Below are positions 63,806 to 64,000 of a DNA stretch of 64,000 nt, one piece after another (position 1 is the stretch's first letter; every line of letters begins with the position of its first letter). The stretch is taken from the NCBI GenBank assembly GCA_035578175.1, contig JAQMRL010000011.1, positions 6,211,501-6,275,500 of the forward strand. Direction: 5' to 3'. The translations under genes and the position numbers were made by a program. The notes beneath the pieces are model-generated. The model did not search any database. It had not been told where the DNA came from and saw only the letters and a program-made list of their open reading frames with translations. The DNA is from Catonia carolina (lineage: Eukaryota > Arthropoda > Insecta > Hemiptera > Achilidae).

Positions 63806-63990
63806 TCCACAGGGTTGGTCTAGTGGTAACGTGGCCAGCCCGTTGGCGTTGTGGTTAGTGCAACTGGCTTCTACGCCGGAGTACCGGGTTCGATTTCCGG
63901 TCAGGTTTGGCATTTTTTCATCACTCATATTATCATTCTCCACCGTCTGCATTAGCAGACATTTCAAAACAGCCTGATGGAAAAAAAACA
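63806..63990 (+). repeat. SINE family I with a family B-like 5' extension
   Basis: The sequence first reads CCACAGGGTTGGTCTAGTGG, TAACGTG, which is the head of family B. It then switches to CCCGTTGGCGTTGTGGTTAG, TGCAACTGG (box A), GGGTTCGATTTCCGG (box B) and the family I tail GCATTTTTTCATCACTCAT...AAAAAAAACAAAAA. Clean head of family I. The minus ORF here is spurious. Confidence 0.75.
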
Positions 63991-64000
63991 AAAACAGTGG

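Overview
This window looks like nuclear DNA from a repeat-dense, AT-rich arthropod genome, most likely an insect and possibly a hemipteran. The evidence is the Ty3/gypsy, RTE-like and Jockey-like retroelements, the tRNA-derived SINEs and the many foldback elements. The hemipteran placement is a weak guess. I could not support any conventional host gene: no multi-exon coding signal, rRNA gene or stand-alone tRNA gene stands out. Most of the window is transposable elements of different ages, often nested in one another.

Two elements are intact and look young. A Ty3/gypsy LTR retrotransposon (7405-17995, minus strand) has 1.75 kb LTRs that differ at only two places I noticed. It carries a 4-bp AGAG target duplication, a gag ORF with a CCHC knuckle, and a complete protease-RT-RNase H-integrase frame. 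The two frames are joined by an A-AAA-AAC slippery heptamer directly before the gag stop. A full-length RTE-like LINE (52955-56359, plus strand) has a single 984-codon ORF (APE endonuclease plus RT), a (GAA)3-type 3' end and a perfect 10-bp target duplication. Its 5' UTR begins with a sequence matching an HDV-like self-cleaving ribozyme, helix by helix.

Around them lie (i) relics of at least two other non-LTR lineages, including Jockey-like RT pieces at 30190-31060 and 52060-52625; (ii) a 390-bp retroposon family, called A here, with 10-14 bp target duplications; (iii) a tRNA-derived SINE family, called B; (iv) other tRNA-headed SINEs near 19.1, 40.5, 46.7, 59.6 and 62.6-64.0 kb; (v) an abundant 0.93-kb repeat, called C, with terminal inverted repeats and about ten copies or fragments; and (vi) several foldback/MITE elements with unrelated inverted arms (3775-4794, 22229-23108, 36369-36671, 44656-45264, 49288-49595, 50117-50349 with 60947-61190, 60411-60678).

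Relative ages can be read from the nesting: the gypsy element sits in a family A copy, a family B SINE in a family C copy, a TIR element in another A copy, a B SINE inside a foldback, and a foldback in one half of a tandem duplication whose other half keeps the empty site. All calls come from reading the sequence; no database search was possible.
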